From Fonsecaea monophora (taxonomy: Eukaryota; Ascomycota; Eurotiomycetes; Chaetothyriales; Herpotrichiellaceae), in contig NW_019173974.1 of NCBI RefSeq assembly GCF_001642475.1, forward strand, positions 124,001 through 188,000: a stretch of DNA of 64,000 nt. Direction: 5' to 3'. Under the pieces are notes generated by a model. It ran no database searches. It was given only the letters and a program-made list of their open reading frames with translations, and was not told where the DNA came from. The translations under genes and the position numbers were made by a program. This document shows positions 43,461 to 56,127 of this stretch, in pieces (positions within the stretch are counted from its first letter, which is position 1; each line of letters opens with the position of its first letter).

Positions 43461-45668
43461 AACGCACATTTCTGCGTCCCCTCGTAAGATTGGGTCCCTT
43501 TGCATTTTTGTTTCCAGCCAAGCTCAGGAAGCGGATATCGAGTCCAGGGAATGGAGCGAGCTCATGACAGACCGGCGTTCCTCAGCATACGAGGGGAGAT
43601 GTGTGCTTGGTTTGTAATGGGTTGCCCAGGGTTTGAGAATGCGGAGTTGACCATGAATCACGGGAGAAATTGCATTTGGACTGCCCGTGGCGGTTGAAGT
43701 CTCGCATGCAGACGTACATACGGTTCGCTCGTCGTCGTCCAAGTGCCAGGGAGCTGTCTCCGGTGGTGTCGTGATGCAGGTGGAGAGGATTTCCACCCGT
43801 ACCCGGCATCTTCAAAACGCCACTCGCTTGAATGGATAGAACTATTTCGTGATATCGTGCGCCGGAACCACCATCCGTAGGGTACTTAGCAGGGTGTATG
43901 GGGCCATGCGCAGTGCTTTTGCTTCACCGACAACTGTTTCACACCTCACTCGCCTTTTGGTTTGTCGCACGAAGAAGCCATGACGCAAGGGTGGAAATCC
44001 GTCAATCCCAACGGTTTCCCTCAAGGTCGTATCTGTAGGTCAGGAGTAGCAAGGTATTACGGCCGGGAATGAACTGTTCCGACTCGGGCAGCCGGAAGCA
44101 GATCCTCATGTCTGAAAAAACCTGGGGTAACAGGGAGAGAAGTACCCCTTGGCCCATTCCCGATCAAGGACAAAGAGGCAAATAGGAGTAGGAAGGATAC
44201 ACCATGTCGAGCTGACCGAGCCCAAGGATGTGCGCGGAAGTCCTTCCTACAAGCATACGAGATTTCAATCGAATGGATAGACCATGACGACAGAAGGCAG
44301 GGATCGGGGGATAAGTGTCGGTGATTGGAACCTGTAAAGGGTTATTGGATCCTCTTCCCCACAAGACTTTAAAATGGAAAAGTCCGAGCAGCTTGCTCCG
44401 AAGCCCTTGGGGTATAGTATCATATAATATGGGGAAAATTGTGGGCAGCGACTCGCTGACACAAAATGCGGAGAGTGAGCAACTGACTGACTGAAGCGTC
44501 TGTAACCTTGTGAGCATTGGCGATCGCCGCACACCCTCTTTAGCACCGGAGGGTGGGGGAGGAGACATACACAGAGAGAGTGGAATTATGTCGCGATCAG
44601 AAAGCAGGGCGACTGTAGCATTTGGAGCCTGACGCGGACCCGCCACGATCAACGCATCCTTGCATCCTTTGACATGGAAGAGGCTGCGCAAATGCACGTC
44701 CACCAAGGAAAAGTGACAGTCAGTCGTAGTCCACCCTCTGACACCTGTTTGCTGCTGACCAACAACTCAACAATCTTCGGGCGAATGGGACCCCCGAAGA
44801 GGAGCCCGCAGACCAGGTATTCGCAGATGTGAAGTTGCCGACGTGTCCAGGATCAGAGACTGTCTGTCAAATGTTTGCACTTTTGCCTCCACGCCATGTT
44901 TGTCATGGACTTGGCCGTGAACGCTCATAGGTGACGGATGCGCTGGGGGACTTTCAGCTGCAGGCGTGGGTCGTCATTGGCCTGGGTGGCTGGCCGGCTG
45001 GCTGTTGTCGACCACCTGAACAAGAACGCCATGTATTTCGATATCACAAATCTGGGCGAGACAACAAGGTATGTGCCTGTCATCACTGTGACAAGGCCAC
45101 TGTCGATCTCCCCTCTCACCGCAAATCCCCCTTGACCTTGCCTAAAGCCTGCCCAGCGATGAGTAGCAAACAACTTGAAGCACAGCCCCGGTATTGGTGG
45201 TTCCCCTGAGAAGTCACTAATACGAGGTGCTGAGAGACATGTGAGAGGCTGAGCCGAGGACTCAAAGCCCATGCCTTAGTCACGGCTACCCTCGTCTATG
45301 CCCTGTGCACGTCGGGTGATCGGCTTCTTATTGAGACAAGCAGTTCTTGTACCTCATAGTGACGGGCAAAACATGCGAACATTATGGGGGAGACTAGGCA
45401 CCTGCCACAAGCTTCGCCAATCCACGCAGCCCTTCGCAGCCCCCAACATGCAGGACTTGACATGTGGTGAAGTGGCGCGGGTTAGGCCTGCCTCCCAAGA
45501 GGGCATCTTCTGCTCCTTTCAATAACATGTTGTCAGCGCATGTGCAATCAGCAAGGATCGGGGTACGAAATGATTCCGTGGGAGGAGTTTAGCTCAATAG
45601 GGTAATGTCAAGATAAGGAACGACTTCGTAGTCTGTCGGTTGACTTCGGCCAGCCAAATGCCCTCGAG

Positions 45669-46008
45669 GTACTCGGTACTGGTATTTCTCCCCGTAACAA
45701 GTGGTCGGCTCGGCTTACCCATTTCCATCAAGACAGAGCAAAAGGGGGAGGGGCGGCAGATGTCAACCTTCCCCCAGAAAGGCCAAGGTAAGAAAGATAA
45801 TCAGGCTCTTTGAAAACCCCCATTAGGGCCTGGAAACTCCCACTCAGATACGAGCGCTCTGGGTGGTGGGGCGTGGCGCCCGTGAAGCTTGCAGGAACAC
45901 GAATGCCGCATTCTCCGCCATTTGCGGGCGATCGGTGCATGAAGTTAGATTTGTGTGGGGGAGAACGACGACAAAATCGCGGAAAGCGCGGGCTCATGTA
46001 CCGAGTAG
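45669..46008. repeat. GTACTCGGTAC motif pair in the bro1-creA gap
   Basis: Exact copy at 45669-45679 and a one-mismatch reverse-complement copy (GTACCGAGTAG) at 45998-46008. Confidence 0.75.
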
Positions 46009-48177
46009 ACACTGCACCCGCCTCGTTCAACTCGTCCCTGGACCGTCCCCAGTCACCGTGTGTCACAATCCCGAAACAATTTCCGACTCTTTTGCACATC
46101 TCTTACACGAGGCCAGATCTTTTGCTAGTGGCGGGCGAAAAGTGCGGACAACACATGTACCTCGTCCGAAGGCATTCTCTCAGGGGAAAAGGAGGAGGGA
46201 AAGGAGGAGGATTGGCGCTGAGACATGTCAGAAGCGATGACAGGTGTCAACCACTGATGTCTTTTGTCTTGACCGCTGTGAGACATTGGTGTGTGGACAA
46301 ATTCCGAACGCAGCCGCTGGCGGGACTGGCTTGCGTGAGGCGATTGGAGATTGCAGAGTTGACTGAGAGTGAAGATATCTCATAGCATTCCGTAGGTAGT
46401 CGTTAGACTCGTAGCATGATGGGCTCAGGCCATGTTCCGGTCTCGGTATAGAGGGCTTCGCAGGCTCGATAGGCTGAATGGGTTTTCAAAACACCGTGTG
46501 TCTGACCATCTTCTCCACAGTTACGTCCATCTCATCTCGATCGACACTGTAGGCCTGGTCCAGTTGAAAATCGCCCGAGCATATACCCTCGGCTCACTCT
46601 GCAAGCATCAGCACGACAAGGTTTGGCTGGTAACATTGAAATTTCTCTGGTCAGAAAGTCATTAGTCGTCGTTGCGTCAGTTGGACTGACTTGCGTGACC
46701 CTCGGGTTCCTGTCAGTCTACGAGTAGCGACGGAATGGATCGGCCGGTCGGAACCGGCAATACGGTAAATGTATTCCGCACCGAGCCAAGGTTGCAGCGG
46801 ATGTGTAACTCGTCCAGTCCAGAATTGTTCGCCATCTCGCAAGATGCAAAGGCTAGATCGCACCTTGACCGACGCTGCCTCCGCATTCTTTTCGAGTCTT
46901 GAGTGACACAGGCTGGGGACTCCGCGATTGCCACCTCCCCGGCTTCGGGTTGCTTGTCTGGGGAGCAATCGAACCACGGGATCCAGTTTGGGTCCCAATG
47001 TTGGACAAGCTGCGAGAACCTCGTGTCTGCCTCCAAATTTCGTTGAGGGTAGGAATTTGGCCCATGGCTCGGTCGCCTTCAGCTGGTCTGATCACGACTC
47101 ACCCATCCGCATCAGCCCTGCATAGTGTGGGGGGAGAAACATGCTCTTAGACAGGTTGTTGCAACGAGAACAGCCACAGGAGGGTGTCTCCGTCCCAATA
47201 GTTTCTGAGGCAAAGCAAAGATGCTGCTGAGTCCGGTGGTCCGCTCACTTGTTCTGCTCACTCGTGACAGTTGTGCCATCCATCCCCCACCACCGAGTAC
47301 CCCATTGATCATGTGTGTGAATCTGGATTCCCTCGAGTATGAAGATCAGAGCCCTTCCTCTTCTCGCCCCTTGACATACTGTCAGGCTTCTACCTGAAAT
47401 GAGTCCGGAGTTTCGAACAGCGTCCATGGCTGTGGTAATGAACAAGGCGCTAGGCTGCACCGTGACTCATCTGACTAGAATTCCCGGACGACGCGGAGAC
47501 GACTTTGTGGGGGGTCCGTCGGGTACTTCGTTCTAGAGGTTGGACCAGAGTAATAAAATGCTGGAATTGCAAGGGTGCGTGCAATTTGAACGATTAGCTG
47601 AATGCATTATCAGATTCAGTCAGGCCTTGACCCGGGAGAGTCTCTTGGCTCGTCCATGGCGGCCTTGTTCGCAGGGCCCAAGTCCGGGAAGAAGGCCACA
47701 CAACCACAGGCAAGTCGAACCAAATCAAGAGCTAGAAAATGTTTAGCATTCGTAAGGTTGAACTGGCTATCTCAAAATTACACATGTAAACAGGGGATTG
47801 GCTGCTCAAAACTCTAGGAGCGCACGTTTGCCAGGCTTGATACCCATCATACCATACATCCCTTCACCGATAAAACACCACTCTATTTGGGCGCATTCGT
47901 GCGGCGCAGTACCACCTTGGTTGTCCGTATCCGTCTATAACCTGCTCCTCGCTGTGATATCGTTCTCCAATTCATCCCCGTGTCCCTAGCACTTGGGCAG
48001 AGGGCTTCATTCCGTATAAATAGATAGTCACGACCACAACGCCCCTTAGACAAAAGAAAAAAAATCCAGCCAAGGAAAGGGAAGTGAGCTGCTCATCAGC
48101 CAAATGAATTGAACACACACCCGTCATCAAGTAGACCACAGCGGACTCCGAAAAACGCCTGTGTCTTTATAATCCGG

Positions 48178-49467
48178 TCACCTCGAGAAGTCGCCATTGA
48201 TCGATGCTGCTGTACTCGATTCTCCTGAACTTAGACCGCTTGGTAGATGAAGCATCTCAGCCACACCTATCTTTGGGAGCTGCGGCACAGGTAGTTTTCG
48301 TTGCGCTCCAGTGACGATATCTGCTATAGATGGGCCCGAGTGTTGCGGAGGGGGGATGTGAGAGTAGGATCCATCAGCTTGTGGCTCCATGGGCGCCAGT
48401 AGAGGGGTGTGTCCAAGCGAGAGGTGGCGCAGTCCTGGGAGCTGTAGGTCACTGCCGTGAGGTCTCAGACGTGGCGAGTGTCCTGGAGTGGCAAGCGGTG
48501 TATGGTCAGGAGTGGGCGATATCGACTCGTGGGAGAAGGTGGGGGAAGAAGGGGCTGTTGAATGGGGCGAGCTTGGCCTCGAGCGCTTGACTCGGTGGTC
48601 GTCATCATGGGTTTCCTGGGAGTGTGATCTCGACATGGAGTGCGAGATGGCGTATGCCGATAGCGAGGGCAAACGTCCGTTGGTGTTGTGAGATCGATGG
48701 CTGAACAGATGGTGCTGGTGCTGGTAGGGAACCCTGGTGACGTGCTCGTCTCGCTCTACTTGAGATGCCGCGGTCGCTAGGAGATTGATGTCCATCGAGT
48801 TCCTGTCGTCGCTACGACCAAAGAGTCCAAGATGAGATGACATCTGACCGCCGTGAGGGACTTGAACGGCAAAAGAATGAGGCGGGGAGACATTGGGGGA
48901 GCCAACAGCAGAAGTAGGGGCGGACCGGGGCATATTGTTCTTGCTAGGCGGCGGCATCATCTGAGCCTGTGAAGCGAAGTTTTGGTTGGAGCCATCCTGG
49001 AGGCCGGCGAGAGCGGCGGCGGCGGCGACTTGGTGAGTCTTCTGGTTTCTTCGCGAGTTGGGATTGTTGTGTATGCGCGAGTGTCGAGTCAACTCGTCGG
49101 ATCGACTGAACCGCTTGCTGCAGCCGGGAAACTGGCAGGCGTGAGGCTTCTCTCCAGTGTGCGTACGGATATGTCGGGTTTGGTGCTCCAGGCGGTGGAA
49201 GGCTCTGTCGCAAAGAGGACATTTGTAGGGTCGAGGAAGATCTTGTCTTTCTTCTGGGTTGGGAGCCTGGGCACCCATGGCCGTCGGCATCAGGCTGACA
49301 GCGGCTGCCATGTTACCGTCAGGTTGTGTGGTGGTTGAGGGGTGGTTGGATTGAGGGTTCGTCGAGGCGGACTCGTGCACAGGTTGAGAAGAGGAAGGAG
49401 AGTCGGAGGAGGGAGAAGAAGGATTGAGGATGGCAGTAAAGTCTACTGCAGACGAAGAGCGTTGCAT
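48178..49467 (-). CDS. creA: Carbon catabolite repressor CreA/Cre1, C2H2 zinc-finger protein, 429 aa
   Basis: Two adjacent Mig1-type C2H2 fingers: residues 81-103 ([20 protein letters not shown]...H; C83, C86, H99, H103) and 109-133 ([21 protein letters not shown]111, C116, H129, H133). These are essentially identical to fungal CreA fingers and bind SYGGRG. The N-terminus [16 protein letters not shown] resembles Cre1 starts (MQRxxSAVDF). An Ala-rich stretch follows the fingers ([12 protein letters not shown]), then Ser/Pro/His-rich disorder with [11 protein letters not shown], and near the end [12 protein letters not shown], a conserved C-terminal element. It represses genes for less-preferred carbon sources when glucose is present. 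I chose ATG 49467; the frame is open 63 nt further, to a GTG after a stop, but no ATG lies there. Single exon. Confidence 0.97.
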   Translation of the reverse strand: MQRSSSAVDFTAILNPSSPSSDSPSSSQPVHESASTNPQSNHPSTTTQPDGNMAAAVSLMPTAMGAQAPNPEERQDLPRPYKCPLCDRAFHRLEHQTRHIRTHTGEKPHACQFPGCSKRFSRSDELTRHSRIHNNPNSRRNQKTHQVAAAAALAGLQDGSNQNFASQAQMMPPPSKNNMPRSAPTSAVGSPNVSPPHSFAVQVPHGGQMSSHLGLFGRSDDRNSMDINLLATAASQVERDEHVTRVPYQHQHHLFSHRSHNTNGRLPSLSAYAISHSMSRSHSQETHDDDHRVKRSRPSSPHSTAPSSPTFSHESISPTPDHTPLATPGHSPRLRPHGSDLQLPGLRHLSLGHTPLLAPMEPQADGSYSHIPPPQHSGPSIADIVTGAQRKLPVPQLPKIGVAEMLHLPSGLSSGESSTAASINGDFSR

Positions 49468-49512
49468 TCGAGCGAAGGGAGAGAGTGTTCCCCAGGAAGA
49501 TGATCGCTTATC

Positions 49513-50002
49513 GTGGGGTGAATCATCCACTTAGTACTTTAGTTGAACCGAAGGCGGCGTGACGCATGCACCAGAACCGTCGGGGCCCGGGGGTGTTCGA
49601 GAAAGGCGCAGATTGGAGTAGAAAGCGGATTGGGCGACAATTGAGTTGGTAGCGTGGGAGGGAGTATGAATTGGAAAAGGGTGGTGTGGTTGGTGGTGAG
49701 GTCAGAGAAATGGTGTGGCCAGAGAATTGAATAGTTTCAGAGAGGGGGGTGGGAGGAAGTGGGAAAAAGAGGAGAAGAAACGAGGAGGCCCGGGGTGGAC
49801 GGCGTTTTGTCAGGTATGCAGGAGTAGATTTGGGATGAGAGATGAGCCGGATCCGTGTGTTGGAGAAAAATAGGTTGCTTTAGGTAGTCGAGTAGGTGAA
49901 ATGATGAGTCGAGCGTCAAGAAATGGCAATGAGGAAATTACCCGGCACTGCGGACGTGGAAAAACTGGAGACCGGGGGGAACAGGGGGTTGTATGACTGG
50001 GG
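49513..50002. promoter_or_regulatory. creA: Cluster of CreA-type binding sites upstream of creA (possible autoregulation)
   Basis: Plus-strand matches to SYGGRG are GTGGGG 49513-49518, CCGGGG 49587-49592, CCGGGG 49790-49795, CTGGAG 49965-49970, CCGGGG 49972-49977 and CTGGGG 49997-50002. CreA repressing its own gene is established in Aspergillus; occupancy here is inferred. The region is G-rich, which raises the chance of random matches. Confidence 0.5.
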
Positions 50003-50440
50003 GGCGGTTTGGAAGGTTTGTGCGTGCGTGTGTGAGAGAGGGAGATGAAAGATGATTTTTTTCTCCCTGACAGAAGGATGCAGAAACCGGAAGAGACCAG
50101 CTGTGATGATTCCTGTGACTGTTTCCCACCCCCTTGATGAGTTATTACCGTCCTTAGGAATGTGGGAGGTAACGCTGGTACCAGTCGTGGTCGTGGTCGG
50201 TGGATGCAGCCTGTACGAGTCGTTCAAGTTTGCTTCGGTAAGGGTTGGGCCTGTGTGATGTGTGTGCGGGCGGTTGTATGTAACCGTGGGTGAGGTAAAA
50301 AGTTGTGAGGCGGGCTTTGTAACTGTGGGACAAATAATGATGGGGGGAGGATGACCCTCTCGTCAAGGGCCAAAGGGCGGGTGGGCAAGGGACGAGAGGG
50401 CGAGAGGCCCAGGCAACAAGGCAAGGCACGGCACTTTGTT

Positions 50441-50476
50441 GGTCCTGGTGGTCCAGGTGGCCCAGGTGGCCCTGGA
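50441..50476 (+). repeat. Four imperfect copies of a 9-bp unit (GGTCCAGGT-like)
   Basis: Units GGTCCTGGT, GGTCCAGGT, GGCCCAGGT and GGCCCTGGA. Read on the minus strand the sequence would encode Gly-Pro-Pro triplets, but no supported gene includes it. Confidence 0.75.
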
Positions 50477-51063
50477 AATCTGGAACTGTGATTAAAAAAA
50501 AAGGGTTTGAAAAGACAAAAAATGGAGTGACGATGGTGGGTTCCCCGGGTCCTTTAGCGCCGATTTCTTATCAGGCCACGGCAATAACGCAGAGCCTTGA
50601 AAAGCCCCCAAAAAATGAGGAAAGGAAGGCCACGTCTCAGGAGAACGGCGCCCCCGGGGAGAGAGTCTGATAGCTGATAGGAGGGGATGGGAAGGCCGGC
50701 GAAGGTTGCTTTTTGTCTTTTCTTCGCATCGGCCATCGACTTTGGGGCTATTATGGCATTATCTGGGTGGCTTAGGTGCTTAGATACTTGTAGCTACTAG
50801 GTGCAACTCTCACTCCCACACAAGGTGCACATACAGAACTATGACATGGCATCCTTTTCTTCTCCCGTCGCCCTCTGTTCTCCCCCCTCACCTCCCCCTT
50901 GACTCCCTGGTTTGTCTTCTCCCTGAACATGGTCCAGGATGGGAAAATAGGGATGATGCACTGGGCCTTAGGCGATGATGATCCGGGGAAGGATGGCCGG
51001 ATGAGCTGAAGCTGAAACTCGAGAAGCGAATGGACATGTTTTGGGGGCCTGGAATTCAGCAGG

Positions 51064-51079
51064 CCCCCCCCCCCCCCCC
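51064..51079 (+). repeat. Homopolymer of 16 C
   Basis: Uninterrupted C run in intergenic DNA; the second long G/C homopolymer in the window besides the MFS intron tract. Confidence 0.9.
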
Positions 51080-51768
51080 TTGCTCACCGTGAAAGGATGG
51101 GAGGGGCCCGAGGGAGGCTCGGCGAAATGCGAAATGTGCGGCTTTTCGGAGTCTCGGGCTGGGATGCGTTCCCCCGAAAAGACGGAGACAACCAGAGATG
51201 TGCGTCTTCGGCATCATCGACTATCGACTTTTTCTGGGGGAAACCCTATATTCCGGCCACTAACCAATTTGTTCTTTTGCTCCTTCTGGAATTTGTCCGT
51301 ACGGGCGAGCTACAAGAACTCGTAGGTGCCGGCCCTCGCAGGGTATTTCCTGATGCAGAAGATACTTCTTGATCAGTGGTAACCCAAGAGATCCAGCGTA
51401 ACTGTCCGTCTTGGGGAAAAATGATGGGGAAGCACACAAGTACCATCCCGCACGAGATTGGCGTAAGAGTGACAAGGGCGCATCCGAGGCACTCGGGAAT
51501 CGGGTCGGTCTGACAGAGAGAATTAAGGACAGATTTCCACTCCACGAGAAAATCCCGGAAGCTGTCGAAGGGATGGGGAAGGGAGATATCGGGATTGTTA
51601 GGCATGACACCCTGTCGTGATTGTCTACGTAACTACTGTCCTCGTTCGGAATATTGTGTGCGAGCCCATACCCAAGATAGCACTCAGACGGGAGGTGATT
51701 GCCGGGCACCGCAATAGGTAGCAGTACACCCGGCTAATAATTATGCTTCTCAACTCTGTAACAACAAG

Positions 51769-52046
51769 GTACTCGGTATCTTGTCGAATGTCCCTAAGTA
51801 CAGTACTACCTTGTTACTGCCCATTTCCCATCTCTCGCCACAACGGGTCGCCGTTGCAAGCGCACTGCGGACACTACACAAGAGTACAGTCATCACCAAG
51901 AAGCCGGAGAGAGCAAAAAGTCAATAGGGTTGGCGAACTGCTGACCGACACCGACACATCGACCGAAAGCGGACCATCAATGAAATGGCGCAATTTGAGC
52001 AGCCCTCGGCGATACATGTAGAGTATAACCTACTCGTACTCGGTAT
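51769..52046 (+). repeat. Two GTACTCGGTAT motifs, same orientation
   Basis: Copies at 51769-51779 and 52036-52046 differ from the exact 11-mer only at the last base. Confidence 0.75.
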
Positions 52047-55000
52047 TGTCACGACCACCTCCTACCCACAGGCTATGAGGCCACTTCCGACATGATAGTC
52101 TGTGGAACGCGTCAGAAGGCCCCGGAAAGGGGGGGGTTCTCCGACTCGCGGAGATCCTGCTATCAGCAATCATTATTTCTGGGGCAAACTGTGGCTGAAT
52201 CGGAATGACAGTGCCGCTTTTTCCAAAATACCAAAGTGGCGTTTCGCACAGAGTCCCAGACACATGCAAAATCTCGGTTCCTCGTTCACTGGCCACTAGG
52301 CATTGCCGGTCAAGTAGGGTGGGAACTTGAACGACACCTGGTGGATTTCCCTTGACTGTCTCGGAGGCTTGGTGCTTTCGGGACATCTGGCGGGTCAACT
52401 TAGGGCTTTTGGTTATCGCAGGAGGGGGGTTGCGGCGGAATTGAAGGGATGACACGATGGACTTGTTGCGAGATTCAGTGTCAAGCCTCAGCCTGACAAG
52501 GAATTTGTGGCTGAATCTCGGCCTCATCGCCGACTGCTAACAACACCTCCGACGTTTCTCCCTCTGGTCTTCAAGCCGGCGAGCCGGATACCCGACTGGA
52601 CTCGGCAAGTCAAAGCAGAGTTCAATTATTTGTTCAGAAAGGGAAAACCCATGGAGAATAATCAACGACCTCGATCGCCTCTCCACATCGGTCAATAGGG
52701 CCGAAGCGTTGCTGAAGAGAAGAGTCAGCGACACAATCGTCACTCCTGACAGCTGAACACGAGTCAAGATATCGATTGCTACATCATTGCCCCCAGAAGA
52801 CGACATTGGGCAAAAAAAAAAATTAACACAGTGGATTGTGCCATCCCATGGGTTTCCGGCTCCACAGTTTCCCAGGTACGAGTACAAAGTACCAGGGATA
52901 CCTAGATACCCCGTGCATGTCTGATTCGACAAGATGGCTTCACCAATAAAAGATGAAGGATGCACGCCAGGATGCCCCCAAAAAGCATGGGTGGGTTGAG
53001 GTAGCACGGCATATTCCCACTTCTCCACAAATCTCTTGAGTGTTTGCCAACGATCGAGAAGCCAGAACGTAACCTAAGCCGAAATATTGTTTCTTTTCGA
53101 GTACATGGTCTGGTCAACGACAATGGCACCTTGATTTTGGAGCTATGAGATACCGCTTCAGCGTGAGGTAACTCGTCTCTAGACAAACCCGCATTGCTAT
53201 CTTCGTCACTTACTGCCAGAATCGTGGTCCTTTCATGACTGGATAGATATCTAAGCAATCTGCTAGATAAGCCAGGTGAATGGACCAACCACAACAATGA
53301 ATGTCATCGAGGTACCCAGATACAAAGCCCGATAACTGAGGGTCGGCTTTTCGTACGAGGTACTTGTCGTCATGCCGTCAAAAAAAGGCGAGCTTCACAT
53401 GCCTACAGGAATGGCGATCCATGTGAAGATCACCAGCGAGAGGCCAATATTCCATCGGCGTACGAGCGATCTCGATGGTACTCCTTGACTTCACGAAAGT
53501 TGGAAGCGGGGAGTGATGGAGCCCGTTATCGAGTTTGGACATCTCGTTGCTCTTGTGCATCTGCATCGCGTGCCATTCATATTCAACGGTGCAGAGTAGT
53601 ACATGGGGTGGTCTGACTGTGCTTGCCCTCCTGGAACAGGAAAGCGAAGAGCACGACTCTTCCAGTACTGAATACTGAGCTTGTTCTCCGGGCGCCGGAA
53701 TTCAACTGTGGAGAGCTTTCACATCCTGGGGTCGGTGGTCGACGAGCCCGACAGCCAACTCGAGCTATGATGTCTTTTCTTGATCCCCACGACTGCGCGG
53801 TCCGTTTGCTTGGTCTGGAGTCACCAGAGGATAGGTGCAAAAGTGACAGAATAAAGAGCAAGACCACATGTCTCTTCTATCCACCTGTGTCAGGGCAAGA
53901 ACCAAATCCCCGGTTTTCTCTGCTGACGGTGGTGTGCAGCTACATATCCCTCTGTCAGCGGCTCTAGCCACACACATGCTTGCTTGGAGGTTGCGAACAT
54001 GATCATTGACCATATGACGGAGCCATATAAGGCATCCCAATTTCCCTATGCACTGTTAGTTGGTGCAACGCTTTCCAGCCGCCGGATGCGAGTATGTCAG
54101 CTTCGGAGTGTGCCGCAAATGCATGCATTAACCAGCTATTCATGCTATCCACCATGCACAGTCGTTCCTACATCCCGTTCATCTCAATCAGGAGACGTTA
54201 CCGATACCAGAACTTAATATCGAAGTACTGTCTCGATTCTTACGAACCTGGATACACCAACTCTTCGAGCGGAACGTCACATGTCAGGCTATGAGGCTAG
54301 ATCTGACTAGGACGATGCCGCTTCAGGGCCATCGGAGAATGGAGCAAGTCAGGTCTGGTTCCATTGAACATGGTCCGACCATAACACCCTGAACGTCTCG
54401 AGCGTTCTGCTCGGAAAAGAAATTCGGCCCAATTCACTACCGAAGAAAAGATTAGGAAAAATTCCCTCGGTCTGCTTGTGCCGATGCAGTAGTTGGTAGT
54501 CGGTATCTCTGCCTCGGAGAACAGTTCCATGGAACCACTTGTCCGACCGGCTGGTGGGTGCGGCTCGTGGCGACCTTGCAATGGTTCCAGCCCTTCATGG
54601 AAAGAGGAGCTCATTGCATGTGATACAAGTAGGTCAGGAGGAACCATGTGCGATTTCGGAATTCAAGGAGGAGCGTCTAAGGATGGCAAAATTTTAGGGT
54701 TTGAAGAAATTTCTTACTTTTTTCACATGTGGCGGTGTTTCTTCGGGCCAGCAAGAACTGCGAATCTGCCATGTGCTTCACTCCTGCCACTTGCGGATCC
54801 CAAGTTGACGTCAGTTATCGAGCCATTGCAAATCCCCATCCCCATTTGTTTGGTGTGTTTCGGATGAGCGTATCATTTTTGTGTCTGGTGGATGGTTAAA
54901 GAAAAATACACTCACGGCAGCAACGTATCGTGCTCAACAAAATCTCCCCAAAAGAAAAATTTCAAATCGGGACTGCCATCACAGCAGCGCCGCGACACTG

Positions 55001-56127
55001 AACGAAAATACTCGTGTCCACTGAGCGGGGAGCGGAGATCTCAACAGTTCAGGTTGGGAAGTTCTGAGTGTTTTTCTGTTTGGTCCTTTTCCATACACAC
55101 CGACAGGGCATGGCTTCGGTCTGCTGCTCACGACAAGCCTTTGCGCGAAAGTCTGCTCGAGCCTCTTGAGGACGCGACGCAAGACGCGGAAGAAACCCTA
55201 TGAGGAACTATCACCCTTGAAGTTGTTTGATGCGTCGGTCTCCGAAGGTGAGCAGAGTTTTTTTCGAATCCTCCTTGGCTTCCAACCCTGAGCTCCCTTG
55301 AAGGAGCTTGTTTCTTGTGACATATGCTTGGGAATTGCGTGAAGTCTATTATGATGAGAGTCACTCCTTGATTTTGCAATGCAAAAAGGGCAAGAGAAAC
55401 ACCCAAACAAGAGAATTGGAAGCTGAGCTGTTTCGTTACTGGATTCGACCTTGGGCAACCCCAGGCGCTGCGTCCCACGCAGCTTCGACCAGCACTGCCG
55501 ATGCCCCTTGACAATCGGTACATGAAATACGTGTATCTAGTACATTCTATTCGTGTCAAGCCACAGATTCTGGAAATCTTGCATCAACTTCGCGATCAAT
55601 CCCAACGACTCTAGAGGAAGACACTCAGTAGATAGTATGCCTATTCATCAGCGAAACAGTGTAAAGTAGAACACTGGTGCAGGTAGGTACATAGCAACCC
55701 TGACATTTGCCACTTAGACGTCCCCCAGCTGCAATATAATGTCCATATGCAGGAACACGCCTTGCGCTCAAAGGTTTGGCAATCCCTCGCTCCCTCGTCC
55801 TCTGCAAGGCTCTGAGCGCCAAGAAGACGACGCGGAGGCGGGAGCTGCCGTTGGCGCTCGTGCCACGTCTTGGGGGCAAACGGGCAGGGGATGCCCTATG
55901 ACGTATCATTCCACCGTCTAATTCGCCTGCGCGTGTCCCTGAAAGCTCGATTCATCTCGTATGAAGAGAAATGGTCAATGACTAACATGACCATTGCACT
56001 TTTCTGCAACACATTTAAATCCATGTAAGAGCATTTTATAGTACATGTTCCGTTAAGGAACTTGCTATAGTTCCTGTCAGCCGCCCAGCCTTCTCATGGT
56101 GTGTCGAAATCTTTGTTGCTATCCACG

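Larger units (their letters stand above)
42020..48177. other. 6.2-kb gene-poor interval between bro1 and creA
   Basis: Both bro1 and creA end facing this interval, so it holds two 3' ends. I find no frame with a domain, signal peptide or consistent splice pattern. It holds a three-copy decamer repeat (42331-42360), a TAGGTAG hairpin (43439-43460) and GTACTCGGTAC-type motifs at 45669-45679 (exact), 45998-46008 and 47292-47300. An untranslated RNA or an unrecognised fast-evolving gene cannot be excluded. Confidence 0.5.
49468..56127. other. 6.7-kb gene-poor interval upstream of creA
   Basis: Contains the creA promoter/leader (first kb or so) and, at the right end, the upstream region of the SAP30-like gene. 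Features seen: clustered SYGGRG sites (49513-50002), a 9-bp x4 repeat (50441-50476), a 16-C tract (51064-51079), and near-exact GTACTCGGTAT motifs (51769-51779, 52036-52046). No coding frame is supported. Confidence 0.5.

Noticed and set aside
44164..44706. 180-codon minus-strand frame in the bro1-creA gap
   Set aside because: No domain, no signal peptide, irregular composition; insufficient support to call a gene.
45580..45660. tRNA-like string (TTTAGCTCAATAGGGTAA) resembling an A box
   Set aside because: D-stem does not pair and no matching B box or acceptor stem follows.
49468..49530. N-terminal extension of creA from a GTG codon
   Set aside because: Begins directly after a stop with a non-ATG codon; the ATG at 49467 gives the Cre1-like start [10 protein letters not shown].
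50224..50476. Collagen-like minus-strand protein
   Set aside because: Only four Gly-Pro-Pro units, no ATG before them, and the downstream frame has no domain.
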